Source of the DNA: Magicicada septendecula
Lineage: Eukaryota > Arthropoda > Insecta > Hemiptera > Cicadidae
Assembly (NCBI GenBank): GCA_034769895.1
Contig: CM068375.1
Span: 255,915,542 to 255,979,541, forward strand
Direction of reading: 5' to 3'
DNA: 64,000 nucleotides
Shown piece after piece: positions 1-12,660 of the stretch. The notes under the pieces were generated by a model, which was not told where the DNA came from, did no database searches, and worked only from the letters and a program-made list of their open reading frames with translations. Position 1 is the stretch's first letter, and every line of letters starts with the position of its first letter. Made by a program: the position numbers and the translations under genes.

Positions 1-250
1 GCCCAATAACTCAATGCCATACTGAAGCCTTGAATGAATTGAGAGCGTAATATAGAGATTTCAGCAGAGAAAAATTACATATATTTTGTAAAAAATAGAA
101 TTGTCTTAACGTTCTTCTTAATTTGATTTTTAGTTTCTTTATGTGACTCTTCCCTGGCTTCGGATACCGTCACACTAAACACAGAAAGCCGTGCGGCATG
201 CCTTGGTCCTGAACGTACTGTTGAGCAGAGGTTTATTTATTTTATTTATT
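1..250. other. AT-rich stretch, no gene seen
   Basis: No supported gene. It contains a short (TTTAT)n run near 225-250. The phrase tgtgactcttcc occurs at about 140 and again at about 253, a small direct repeat at the edge of the LINE remnant that follows. Confidence 0.5.
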
Positions 251-1130
251 TATGTGACTCTTCCATGTTACTTTGTTGTCGAGGATAATTCCTAAATACG
301 TACTTAATTTCATCTACTCGTTCAATAGACGGACATGCATTTGTTATCCGATTGTGACAAGTATATATGTGGGAAATAAAATTATTCCTAAAATTAAAAC
401 TCCTGTAAATCAAGAGCTAGAATCTTAGTTGTTATCAGTATTAACACTGCTTCAATTCCATCCACATCATTACTTAACAAAACTAAAATTTCCTAACGTT
501 GTTATAAAGCGTTAACCATTCATTTTCTTTATACTGAAGAGCGATGTCGCCAGCAAAAGCAATAATTCTACCATGGGAATACTGAACAAGTAAGTTATTA
601 AAAAATGTTAAGAATAGGGTTGCAGATAATACTGAACCTTGCGGGACACTGCCTGTGATTTCGCAGGCATGACTATACTGACAACCAATTCGCAGAGAGC
701 ACCCGACCACTCGGAAAACTGGAAAACCAGTCCCTGGCCGATGCCACTAATTCCGGCTGATTCTAGTTTTTGTGCTAAAAGTTGATGATCCACAAGGTCG
801 AAAAGTCTATAAATAAACCCTAAATTTTATAATTTTGATTTATAGCTGAATTCGTTTCCGGCATGAAGTCTAATATAGAATTTTCGATACTCTTCACTTT
901 CGTGAAACCGTACTGCTAGCTATAAAACAACTTGGTCTTATAGAGAAATTTTAAGAATCTTGATTTTATTGCTTTCTCAATTACTTTAGCAAAACTAAAT
1001 AAAAGTACAATTAGTCTATGATTACTCATCTCCTCCTGATTTCCCTTTTTGAAGGTGGGCATTACAATGATCTGTTTAATAGTTGAAAAATATGTGTAGA
1101 AAAACTAATGTTATTTTAGCAAATAATCTA
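250..1130 (-). pseudogene. Decayed LINE reverse transcriptase (R1/I/LOA-like)
   Basis: Read on the minus strand from about 1090 to 250, pieces of a non-LTR reverse transcriptase appear in the correct order but in shifting frames. They are a VMPTFKKGN-like palm segment, a QYGFTKVKSIENSI segment (fingers), LVDHQLLAQKLESAGI, GSVPQGSVLS, the catalytic box as FAGD instead of FADD, and finally YLGIILDNKVTWKSHI, which is typical just after the RT core. At least two frameshifts, one in-frame stop and the Asp-to-Gly change in the catalytic box show that it is dead. Both ends are lost: no endonuclease, ORF1, poly-A or TSD was found. The clade is inferred only from the wording of these boxes. Confidence 0.8.
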
Positions 1131-1466
1131 CCATATTTTTTAATAATTTCACGGTGATTTCATCGAACAGTGTAGATTTTTTATTTTTAAGGATTGTAGA
1201 GTTGTAGTCGCGAAGATCGTATTCTGTTGTGTAATTATATTATACTACACTTGGGTATCAGCAGTATCCAGTATAGTAGTAAACAGGACAGTAGGGCTAC
1301 GACAATGCTGAGGTTTGAGTGACCAAAGTCGCATTGAAAAATGAAGTTGTCTTCGTTGCAACGTAACTTAGGTGCGTATCGCGCCAACAAACGTTGCACA
1401 AACGTAGTGGCAACTTTTCAGTTTTCAGGCGTTCAGCGGAGTTGCCTACTGCTTACTTATATTAGA

Positions 1467-1475
1467 TAACAATTC
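1467..1475. repeat. Target-site duplication, left copy (TAACAATTC)
   Basis: The 9 bp TAACAATTC stand directly before a run of ten T (the poly-A tail of the minus-strand LINE). They recur at 4690-4698 where recognisable LINE sequence stops. Confidence 0.8.
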
Positions 1476-1635
1476 TTTTTTTTTTCGCTCTGGGCTTTGC
1501 GGTTGTGCGTCTCAGAGACGAACCGCTCGGTATCTGAGTTCCGAGCTACCTTCTGGAGCTCCTGCCTCGTGGCCCTGCCCAAGTGGGGCGTGTGCTCTAT
1601 AGCAGGCCGATTCTCGGCTGTTGTGCTAGCCTACA

Positions 1636-3470
1636 CTAGCGCAGTATACACCGAGGGCGTTTCCACGAATCACCTGGACGTATACGGTATCTTCCCAGCC
1701 CAGTCACTAGAGGATTGCCTGGGAACCTCGCCGCATGTGCATAAAATTTGCGTGCAAGCCGCCTGAATGTGTCGTCTAAGGAGCGGACCCCAAGTCCTCT
1801 CCTTAGAAGGCGAGATGAAAAGCGACGGGGGACTTTGGCCGCTAGCCGAAGACCCCTGTCGAGGACGCTCTGCAACTTCTTTTTATGCATTGCGGCGAGG
1901 TAACCCCAGACCGGACAGGCGTAGGTAATGACCGGCAGCAGATACGCGCCGACGATCATCCTGCCCAATTTCCTGGTCATGGCTGAGCTGATCAGGAGTG
2001 GAAACAGTGCGTACAGGCGAGTGGATGCTCGCTTAAGAACTGTCTATGCGTGGGTACGCCAGGTGAGCCGACGGTCAAGGTGTAATCCGAGGTACTTGAC
2101 CTCTTTGGACCATCGCAAATACGTTCTGCCGATACGTAGCTGCCTAACAGGGTTCTTCCGTCGCTAATGAGAATTCGACGGCTACACTCTTGGTAGCGTT
2201 GAGTTGCACTCTCCAATTCTCAGTACAGTCCACGAGCGTGTCGAGCTGGCGCTGCAGTCGTAGGACGGCCCTTTCCACGTGACGATCGGCCGTAAATACC
2301 TCAAAGAGGCCGTGTCGTCAGCAAAGAGGGCCATCTGGACTCCAGGCTGTCTCGGCACGTCGTTGACGTAGATCGAGAACAGAAGGGGGCGTAGAAGGAC
2401 CTTGAGGGACGCCGGCTGTGATTCGTCTCTCGGAGAGACTGAATCGCCAACTCTCACGCAGAAGGTCCTCTCCGTCAGAAAGCTAGCAACCAGATGGAGG
2501 TAGCAGTCCGGGAGCTGGACTTCCTTAAGCTTGAATAATAGGCCATCATGCCATACGCTGTCGAAGGTTTTTCAACATCTAAGAAACAGCCAACGGTCCG
2601 TTCTCTCCGACACCCGGCTTCCGTGACGCTTTCCACCATTCTCATCAGTTGATGAGTGGTCGAATGCTTCACACGAAAGCCGAACTGTTCGGGGACCAGC
2701 ACGTCAAAGTTGGTTAGATGTTCTCGTACACGACGCTGCACGAGGCGCTCAAAAACCTTGGACGTAGCGGAGAGTAGGCTGATAGGCCGGAGGTTTTCAG
2801 AGCGGGTGGTATCCTTTCCCTGCTTCGGGATCACGATAACCGTCGCCTTTCGCCATTTCTTGGGAAAGTAGGCCAGTCTGAGACACGCGTTGAACAAATC
2901 AGTCAAGAATTGAACTCCAGGCTCGGGAAGAAGTCGTAGAGCGGTGTTCGTAACACCATCCGGGCCTGGAGCTTTTCTTGGCTGAAGTTCAGCGAGCCGA
3001 TCTGAGACCTCTTCCAAAGAGATGGGTTCGGGCTCCGCCGTGATCGGAAGAGACAGAAAGTCTTCCACAGCCATCTCGACTTGTTCGTCGAAGTCCCAGT
3101 CCATGGGCGGGTTGGGAGCGAACTGTCGCTCGAAACACAAGCCCAAGTACTCGGCCTTCTCCTCCGGGCGACCCAGGAGTCGTCCGAACGGTCCAACAAT
3201 GGCGGGGAGTGGAGGTCGTCGCCTCCGACCCGTCAATGCGGTAGGTATTCTGTACGGGCGACTTTGCGGGTCCACATCCCCCGTTCGGGCCACAGCGAGT
3301 TCCCAACAGCTACGTCGGAACGCCTTCAGACTGCCACGCAGTCGTCCGGTGAGCCGATTGTATGCTGCCTTATCGGCTGGATCACGGGTCCTCTGCCAAC
3401 GTTTCCAGGAGTAATTCCTCTCGCGAGCGAGAAGAGAGACTTCCTCAGGGATGCCGTTGGTAGTCAGGCG
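1636..3470 (-). pseudogene. LINE ORF2: reverse transcriptase and C-terminal region
   Basis: This continues ORF2 in other frames. From about 3470 the text ERNYSWKRWQRTRDP leads into RKAPGPDGVTNTAL, KKWRKATVIVIPKQGKD, LRPISLLSATSKVFERLVQRR and PEQFGFRVKHSTTHQL (RT motifs), ending at 2475. In other frames follow TAGVPQGP, LLFSIYVNDVP and FADDTA, the catalytic Asp pair. The last part (1636-1980) reads LLPVITYACPVWGYLA and LRLAAKVPRRF, the usual jockey C-terminal segment. At least two frameshifts interrupt it. Jockey affiliation is confident at the superfamily level only. Confidence 0.88.
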
Positions 3471-4329
3471 TGAAACCAGCTCGCGTACGTGAAGACACGC
3501 CTATAGCCGAGATGATTGCCTCTTCGATTCCCGCTACTGCTTCGTCTAGGAGGCGAACGGAATCGAGTGGGGCCGCTGGCGGCAATCGACGACACAAGGC
3601 CGGGCCGTAGCGATCCCAATCGATAACCTTCTTCTGGTCAGAACGTGCATAGGCGTGCTGGGTAGCGACGTGGACCAAGATAGGGTTGTGGTCGGATGTC
3701 AACTCCGTAAGTGAGAATACCTCGACCGGACAGACAACTCCTTGGGTCACCGCGATATCCAGAACATCGGGAGCCGCGTTAGCCCTTGACGGAAAGAACG
3801 TGGGTTGCGCTGGACCAAACACCATCGCCCGGCGCGATTCAACAAAACTGAGCTAGCGCCTCCCGTTCGGAGTAGTCAGGCGACTATTCCAAACGCGATG
3901 CTTGCAATTCAGATCGCCGGCCAAAATTACCCTTCGATGGGAATCGAAGATGACATCCAGGTCGCCGACAAGGAGTTCAGCTTGTGGGGGCTTGTATGCT
4001 GAAACCACGAGGACGCCGCCAAGAGCTCCGTGGACCTCAATGGCGGTAGCCTCTAGGTTGGTAAGCTGCGGCAAAGCGACACGATGATGACCTATGGAGG
4101 TCCTCATCGCGATCGCCGTGCCGCCTCCTCGTCGGCCAACTCGGTCATCCCGATAGACCACGTAATTTGGTAATCGAAACCGGTTCCCCGGGGTCAGGTG
4201 GGTTTCAGAGAGGAGAAGTACGTCGGGTTTGAACCGAGCCAGGAATTCTAGAAGGTCGGAATGCTTGGAACCGATGTTGTTAGCATTCCAGGCTATGAGA
4301 GAGAGATCTCGTCTAAGGGCTCGGTTCAT
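3465..4329 (-). pseudogene. LINE ORF2 N-terminus: AP-like endonuclease
   Basis: This is the N-terminal endonuclease of ORF2, which nicks target DNA to prime reverse transcription. The frame starts MNRALRRDLSLIAWNANNIG. The EEP-fold landmarks appear in order: WNANNIGSK near residue 14, PDVLLLSETHL near 35, VVSAYKPP, GDLNCKHRVWNS near 140 and, after one in-frame TAG (about 3850), LDIAVTQ and LTSDHNPIL. The Asn, Glu, Asp/Asn and Asp-His catalytic positions are therefore present. The frame then runs off near 3465, where translation shifts before the reverse transcriptase. Confidence 0.88.
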
Positions 4330-4689
4330 AGAAGACCTATGACTTCGCAGGCTTCCACCAAGAGCATGAATCTCTCAGTTGGGTCGGCAGTTTCCAGGCG
4401 GTCTCGGATGGACCTGAAGGTGGGTGCGATTTTCTTGAGGTCGTAGCCAGACAGAAAGTCGCGGACGAACTGTGCGTCATCGGGTATGACGGACTGGGCG
4501 GTTTACCTGGAAACTGAGGCCGCGTAAGAGCGACCAGGTTTTACGGCAGATCGGGTCGTGGTGGAAGCCACAGGACCGGGGGCAGACGGTTTCGAGTTAT
4601 CGACAGGAAAAGTACTCTGTTGCGCTTCGTCGGACTTATTGTACCGGGAAGCAGGACTTTTCTTGGGCTGTGGGCAGGCAGGAGCTCGG
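4330..4689 (-). pseudogene. Jockey-like LINE ORF1, C-terminal part
   Basis: This is the truncated 3' portion of ORF1. The last frame ends with residues such as VRDFLSGYDLKKIAP, then RDRLETADPTERFMLL and EVIGLL before a TGA stop. That stop overlaps the ATG of ORF2 (ATGA), an arrangement common in jockey-group LINEs. Upstream there is a Pro/Ser/Lys-rich stretch up to the truncation point; no zinc knuckles are left. ORF1 proteins bind the element RNA; that role is inferred from position, since the fragment has no diagnostic domain. Confidence 0.7.
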
Positions 4690-4698
4690 TAACAATTC
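4690..4698. repeat. Target-site duplication, right copy (TAACAATTC)
   Basis: Matches 1467-1475 exactly and marks the 5'-truncation point of the minus-strand LINE. Confidence 0.8.
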
Positions 4699-7265
4699 GA
4701 ATTACAGAAAAGCGTTAACCGACCAAAATCTAAGCAACCGTAACTCAATTAGCCGAGGTGTCGAAAGTTTCCGGTGGACAGATAAAAGAACTGAAATATT
4801 TTAAAATAATATGGAAGACAAACGACTATTTATTTACGTATTTAGGTACCTAATCACTTCCGTGAAGCGTCATAATGTTTGTGGATGTGGATGTTTTCAA
4901 ATAGAGAAGAGTTTACACGATTACATGATTTCCCGCTAGTTTGATTTCTGCTGCACTGGTCGTTTTCCCAAGTTCCGATTCAGCCTTATGTCAGTTCTCG
5001 TTTGTTTTTTTTTAGTGCGGATAGCGTAGGCGATAACGTGCTACAAAAACATAACTTGCGAGCTTTCTTCCTTTTCCTCGGCAAAATAAAAGGATCCAAG
5101 AAGATCAGCGTTGGTATGTCAATTATGTGTAATGTTTTCATATACTTATCAAACATGTAAAGTATATTATACTATTAATATTATATTGCATATACAAATA
5201 TACTTGTATATATACAAGTTGTATTTAAAAAAATACCAAACTATTTGTGTAGCACGTCAAGCTGCGCATAGAGCAAGCTGCACAATTACATACTGCTAGC
5301 GACAGTTTTTGACCACAAACTGCCATTTTCTATGTCCTGTTATAAGCACTAGTTTTTGAGCTACGCATGCTGTAGCTGGCACATGCACACACCGTCCGTC
5401 GAATTTATAACGCAGTGAGAATGCGTAATATTCTTCAAGTGAGAATGAACATTTTAACACAACGTGTGTTTACGAAATTTTGCTGCTAACTTCGTAAAAT
5501 CTTGACAGAGAAATTTTCATTGGATTCCAAAGTTGTCATTACCACTTGCATTGGTTCGTAGTTCTATTTTGAAAGAGACCGATATCAAAATGGATCTCTT
5601 TCCGATCGTCAGTCAACAAACGGAGCACGAATTTTCAGTGATACAATGCGCTTATGTTTTTCTATCAAAACTTAATTTTACGAACTTACATTAATGCCCA
5701 CTCTGTCAGGAAGTCTACAATTACCACATCACGAGATCTCTTGCCATGATCTTCGACATCGCTTTGATCTGCACCGACCAATGTTTTTGCCCTCTTTAAA
5801 AATGCTACCTAAATAATCGTTCGGCTCATGTTGGCCTCCCTGTATGCTTAATTGAACAACCAGAACGTCTCTGAAAAGTTTTAACCTAGTTTTGTCGCAA
5901 ATTTTCACGCACACACAAAGGCGCGCGCGTTGTTCTTCGAGGTCTTTCTTAATCACTTTGTCGCCAATCCAACTGGCAGCGCGCATGTCCCCACTCAATC
6001 TGATGTAACTCAAAGACTAATGCTTATACAGGAACAGAATAAATGGCAGTTTGTTGTCAAAACCTGTCGCCAGGTGGGCTCAAAATCGCAGCGCGTTGTT
6101 TCTCCGGATTAGTGTGTTATTAAAAAAGTTCGGCCTTTTTTGAACGTCTCGCATATGTAAAAACATATTTCGTATTAATATTATTTAATATGTAATACAC
6201 TATTTAATATGTAGTACCGGTATATTATAAGTTGATGTGCAGTATAGTTTTTCTGTATTTGTATTAAATGGGGATAATTTCTGAAAATTTATCCAGTAAT
6301 AACCCTTTTTGATGAGATTGTTAAATTATTATGAAAACTTATCCAGAAGAGTTCCAACATTTATTACTGAGAATAATCGATGCTCTTCTGTACTAGTTTC
6401 ATGTATCCCCCATCTCTTGTGCTGTATCGTAATTCCAGTGGTGGAGTAAATTGTGTTTAACAGCGTTTCTGCTGTGAGTTTATCAATTCTTTCACACCAT
6501 AGATTTTTCTAGAACAGGAACTTTTCTGCCAACTCTGTTCTAACGATGTGGTTATTTTGTTAGTTTTTGCTGATTATATTTTGGCATCTAAAGCATTATT
6601 TAAACTGTTAGATTAAAATTTATAATCTATTCTACTACAAAGTACAGGGAATAATAAGTATATACGTTTTGAATGTCGTGTTAAACTATCTGTTGACAGT
6701 TAGCCAAGCTTAGGTGAATAATTTCTTGTCAACTGTCTTTTAAGTCTTCTACCTGAATGTCTTTACTAGTCGGTTTTGGTGACTCGTGTTGCAGTCTTAG
6801 TAACTTCTGGCATACAGTTCGTCACGTCTTTGTCATAAGGGATTAACAAGTCATTGTGAATCATTTGATTGGAGATGTACCGTACTTATTTATTATTATG
6901 CGAAGAGTTTTTGACTGAAATATCAGTACCATTTTTGTCTTTGATGAACCAACGCATATTCAACGCAACAATTGTAACTAGGATTGTTTTATATAGTAAA
7001 AACCTATTTTTCAGAGGCAGTTAGGATCATTTTCTTATTAACTAACTTGCTACTTGACTTTTAAAGATTTTATTGTATTTTTATATATTTGTGTTTTTAA
7101 CGTTCCTTTGATCCAGATAAAGTCTAAGATATTTAACTTTTGTTGAAACTTATTAAATTTTAATAAGCATCACTTATTAAAATTTGTTGATGGCAGTTGC
7201 GTTTTGGAGTAGAGTTGATCCGATGGATATGTTACTGTTACTTTAATTTTTCATTTCTAAATTTA
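4699..7265. other. AT-rich region without recognisable genes
   Basis: I see no coding motif, RNA gene or clear transposon terminus here. Open frames are short and unrelated to known domains. Runs such as TTAATATTATTTAATATG near 6175-6195 and inverted TTATTAAAATTT pieces near 7145-7185 are ordinary AT-rich structure. Confidence 0.5.
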
Positions 7266-8070
7266 AAAAATTAGTATGGAGAACCACACACGACTTCTAG
7301 GTTCGAATTAATTATAAAATTATTTTTAACGTGTACACAAAAACTCAGAACGAAACCAAATATATCAGCACGCTTTTGGTAAAAACGCTGCAAAAGATAA
7401 TCAAAATACGAATTTTATCTAGTTGTTAATATTTTAAAAATAAATAAAAATTTGATTAAATTATCTTTTATTTAAACAACGCGAAAGAAAGCAAATACCG
7501 CCCAGCGTTTGTTTTCTGTGATTTTCTGAAAACGAAAAATTATTTTGTTTACGTATCCGTGGTTACATAGCATGGAACGATATTAATAGTTAATATTTTA
7601 TTGAAATTTTTAAGTTTTTGGTCGAATAAATTTATAACATTAATACTAAAATTACCCCCTCCGCCTTCAATTACCCTTTTCATTTATAGATATTTCATCT
7701 ACCTTTCTACAGTGGATTATTATGACCTTCTTTTCAGGATACATTATTTATCAAAATTAAGTAATTTGCTTTTGTTAAAATGTAAAACGTTGCAGGTAAA
7801 CTACCCCTTTTTCCTTAACCGATCTTTACCAAAATCAATAGGCCTTGAGTCCTCTACAACTCGGGCACATATGGAAAAAAATATTTGATTCTGTTTGAAT
7901 TTGCGGCAGTTATCGTTCGCCATAGAAAAAATTTTACACACGCGCGCGCGCACGATTTTCGGAAAATGACTTTTCTTCACGTCTTGAGGGTAGTAGGCCT
8001 ACAATCAGAATCTCGAACACGATTTTTTTCATTATCACCATAGTTCCATTTCCATTTTGGAAGTAAAAAT
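7266..8070 (+). repeat. Composite of family B fragment and family A unit with terminal hairpin
   Basis: It starts with agtatggagaaccacacacg, a diverged family B head. It continues with a family A unit (gttgcaggtaaactacccc, then tttgcggcagttatcgttcgcc), an alternating CA/CG microsatellite (about 7937-7953) and the shared tail (cgaacacgatttttttc) ending with the ggaagtaaaa terminus at about 8066. The same order recurs at 12.8-14.9, 17.0-17.7, 18.8-19.8, 22.0-22.45 and 48.9-49.5 kb. Confidence 0.8.
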
Positions 8071-8130
8071 GAGTTCAAAAGTTTTCTTTATTTTTATTGT
8101 TATCACTTGCAATATTGTTATCACATGCTA

Positions 8131-8346
8131 TTAAAATTCATTCCCGGGCTGTTTGGCCGTGGTTCATGGTTTCTTACTAAAACAGACGTTTCGGCAGTAC
8201 TGTGGTCTCTATCATGTACCATCCTACGTTAGTACAGCTCGAATTATTTTACACTGATGATGGCAGTCGATGGTACTGTTGAAACGTCTGTTTTGGCAAG
8301 AAACAATGGACCACGGCCAAACAGCCCGGGAATGAATTTTAATAAC
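8131..8346. repeat. Fold-back repeat carrying a hammerhead-like core
   Basis: Left arm 8131-8207 and right arm 8268-8346 are inverted copies of each other: aattcattcccgggctgttt on the left mirrors aaacagcccgggaatgaatt on the right, with aaaacagacgtttc mirroring gaaacgtctgtttt. The loop of about 60 bp contains tacactgatgatggc. The same phrases (CTGATGATGGC, GAAACGTCTG, ACGGCCAAACAGCCCGGG) recur in family B copies elsewhere in the window. Confidence 0.8.
8251..8295 (+). ncRNA. Hammerhead-like ribozyme motif (family B, copy 1)
   Basis: CTGATGA (8254-8260) is followed by one T, a stem GGCAGT...ACTGTT (six pairs, two of them G-U) with a 7-nt loop, then GAAA and CGTC. Short flanking pairs (ACA/TGT) would form stem I. 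The order CUGANGA, stem II, GAAA, short stem III, NUH is that of a hammerhead ribozyme. The extra U before stem II is non-canonical, so activity is uncertain. Confidence 0.4.
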
Positions 8347-8584
8347 ATCGACTCCGGCCGTGTAAGCTTACGAAGTATTCTTATCATATGTTTACAAAGA
8401 AACATAATGTTTCGACAGTCGAACACTGGAAACAGAGTAATTGACACAAGAGGAACTGTTAATTACAAATTTAATTGCATTTCGAATAAGAAAAACAATA
8501 ATAAACATTCCTAAATAACAGTTCAAGTTTACGATTGTCTAACAAACAATATTGTAATTATGTTAAAGCTTTCACGGTCGGAGT

Positions 8585-8775
8585 TATCTTCAGTAAAATT
8601 ATTTTTCGGGCTGTTAGGCCGTGATCCTCTATTTGTAGAGCCAAACGTTTCGAATGCAGCTGCGGCAGTCATCTTCAGTGGTTTTCTGTTCTGCTCTTTT
8701 TGCGACTAAATGACCGAAATTTAGAGGACCACGGCCCAACAGCCCGGAAAATAATTTTACTGAAAGTATTGTAAT
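8585..8775. repeat. Second fold-back repeat of the same motif family
   Basis: attatttttcgggctgttag (about 8598) and aacagcccggaaaataattt (about 8738) are inverted copies about 120 bp apart. On the minus strand the interval reads CACTGAAGATGACTGCC, then CATTCGAAACGTTTGG: again CUGANGA, stem and GAAACG, with a partly mismatched stem II. It lies 240 bp from the fold-back at 8131-8346. Confidence 0.7.
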
Positions 8776-9020
8776 AAACAAAAAATACCACGTAATTAAC
8801 ACTGTAGCAATACAAGTCACCAGTTACAGAACAAAATAATTACCGGACAAAATAATTCATAATTACAGCTTTACTATATACGCCCAACTGCTTAACTCCT
8901 TATCGCTGTACTTCACGATCTCAGACTGACTCTTGCCTGTTTCGGAACAATGATTTCATACTTAGTCTGTGTGGTGTAATGACGTGACAAGGTTATTTGG
9001 ATGTCGGTAAAACAACTGAT

Positions 9021-9160
9021 GTCTGGAAACATCGCGAACGTGCGAGGGCATTGCGTAATCCTACCGCTCAGACAACGTACCCACACGGTGTGTCTGGCAA
9101 CATCGCGAACGTGCGAGGGGATTAAGTAATCCTACCGCTCAGAAAACGTAGCCACATATT
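9021..9160 (+). repeat. Two-copy tandem repeat, period 71 bp
   Basis: gtctggaaacatcgcgaacg at 9021 recurs as gtctggcaacatcgcgaacg at 9092, and both copies continue through ctaccgctcaga. A handful of substitutions separate them. No coding or transposon affiliation recognised. Confidence 0.85.
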
Positions 9161-10179
9161 TTTCCTATCTTCTCAGCGTTGCAATATTAAGACCGGGCCA
9201 CATTGAAAGAACAGTTAAGCTAAGATTTGCTATACTAACTTTTAGAAATATTTTGACTATACATTTAGGACTAGTTGTGTCGGTTCACACAGAAGGCTAA
9301 GCTGCGCTGTTGATCCGAATTGCTGGCCGGGCAAATGTTTCAGCCGGTTTACGTCGTAATGCGTATAACCAATTTTGTTGTTTGAGCATCCGTATAACTA
9401 TCTTTGTTGCTTAGCTGCTTAGTTTAGATTTTAATTCCCAAATCGTCATCTAATTAAACTAGTAAAACAATATCCATGTTTATGAAACTGAAGTCAGCAG
9501 GCTATAGGAATCAAACTAAGGAGGACAACGCTTGGAAAGAAACAGAAATACTAGATACAACACTGAATTTAGGAGGCAAAACAGGAAGCAAATCTTAGCT
9601 TAGCTTAGGTATGAGTGGAAAACCTAATTGAGAAAATCTAGTGCAGCGTAAAAATTCTTAGGCTAATTTAGCTTTAAATGTGAACCAACCATAATATGGA
9701 TACTGTGACCATTGATTCACGCATTCGTTTCATGTCCAACTTTTGTAATATTTTAATAATCGGGTAGGTGCTTTTCAAGCGGCCATATTTACATCTGAGC
9801 ACCTCTAGTTACGCGTAGAAAACTAAAAAATAGCTAAGGTATTTCAACTATTTAACAATCGTTAAATACTAATAATTATACAAATAATAACAATAACATT
9901 AATAATAATAATTCTAATACTTAATACTTATTTTCTAATTTGTTGCATAAACTGCATGATTCTAAAACATTATGACTACATGTAACGCTATACTGTATAA
10001 GACACGTTTTGTAGGTGAATAAGCTGTTAAATTAATTATAAAATCCAACTCATAAAGACTTATAAAAACATAAATTAGTTCAAATATTTTTCCTAATAAA
10101 ATCAATAGTTCTGCGTAGGCCTACTGAATTTAAAGTAACTTCATAACTATAGAGTTGCGGAGCTAAAAACCGTTAGGAT
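9161..10179. other. AT-rich region without recognisable genes
   Basis: No coding motif or terminus found. Short AAT-rich runs occur near 9880-9930. Confidence 0.5.
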
Positions 10180-10425
10180 TATGGATGCATATCGTTTGTC
10201 GAAGATGATTTTGTAATCGAGAGGATGAAAAAGCAAAACCAGGTTAATCTGCAATTTGCTTTCCAAGAATACAAGCAACTGGTTGTTTGTATATCGTTTG
10301 TCGAAGATGATTTTGTAATCGAGGGGGTAACAATGCAATCGCAAAACCAGGTTAATTTACAATTTACTTTGCAAGAATACAAGCAACCGGTTGTTTTTCA
10401 AGAACAGTCGCGATGTGTTACTTAA
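10180..10425 (+). repeat. Two-copy tandem repeat, period 102 bp, open in one frame
   Basis: atcgtttgtcgaagatgatt occurs at 10191 and 10293. Both units are open in the same plus-strand frame, each reading ISFVEDDFVIE, then QNQVNLQF and QEYKQ. The second unit has a 6-bp insertion, so the frame is kept. Four of the differences near the unit ends change residues (A/T, F/L, L/P), which argues against strong protein constraint. I do not recognise the peptide. The frame closes with a TAA at about 10423. Confidence 0.6.
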
Positions 10426-10429
10426 ACCA

Positions 10430-12360
<1,931 letters not shown>

Positions 12361-12660
12361 AATATCGGTATGGAGAACCATACATGACTTCCATGTTCTA
12401 AGATTTATATTGAAAATCATATTCGAAATGAAATATTTCCATAGAAACTACTTCTTTCTACTTATTGCTTCAGCCTTAACCACAGTACTGTGGTCACTAA
12501 CGTATACCACCTCACGTTTTCGCACTCGATTTTCACTGATGATGGCAGTCGATGGCACTGCCGAAAAGTCTGGTTTTTCAGAAAACATTGAACTAAAGCT
12601 AAACAGCCCGGGAAGGAATTTTAACAAAGAACTACTTTTTTGTTGCCGATAACGTAGTAC
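12361..12660 (+). repeat. Family B repeat, copy at 12.4 kb
   Basis: It starts aatatcggtatggagaacca. It contains the palindrome-like ccacagtactgtgg at about 12480, the CTGATGATGG...GAAA core at 12536 and the trailer aaacagcccgggaaggaatt. Other copies lie at 15088, 17704 and 19955, with a short head at 48481. This copy is followed directly by the family A array. Confidence 0.85.
12534..12577 (+). ncRNA. Hammerhead-like ribozyme motif (family B, copy 2)
   Basis: CTGATGA, one T, then GGCAGT pairing with ACTGCC (six Watson-Crick pairs) around the loop CGATGGC, then GAAA and AGTC. This is the best-paired stem II of the family. As in the other copies there is one extra U between core and stem. Confidence 0.42.

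Larger units (their letters stand above)
1476..4689 (-). mobile_element. 5'-truncated jockey-like LINE with poly-A tail
   Basis: The element is 3.2 kb, clearly more GC-rich than its surroundings and oriented on the minus strand. Its 3' end is a poly-A tract (T run at 1476-1485) and its 5' end lies inside ORF1 at about 4689. Identical 9-bp duplications (TAACAATTC) flank it at 1467-1475 and 4690-4698, as expected for target-primed reverse transcription. In minus-strand order it encodes the end of ORF1, an AP-type endonuclease, a reverse transcriptase and a jockey-type C-terminal region. The coding part carries stops and frameshifts, so this copy is inactive, although motifs remain easy to read and decay is moderate. 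Confidence 0.92.

Noticed and set aside
5729..6013. 94-codon minus-strand frame with several Cys and Arg
   Set aside because: No zinc-binding or transposase motif could be aligned; composition is unremarkable.
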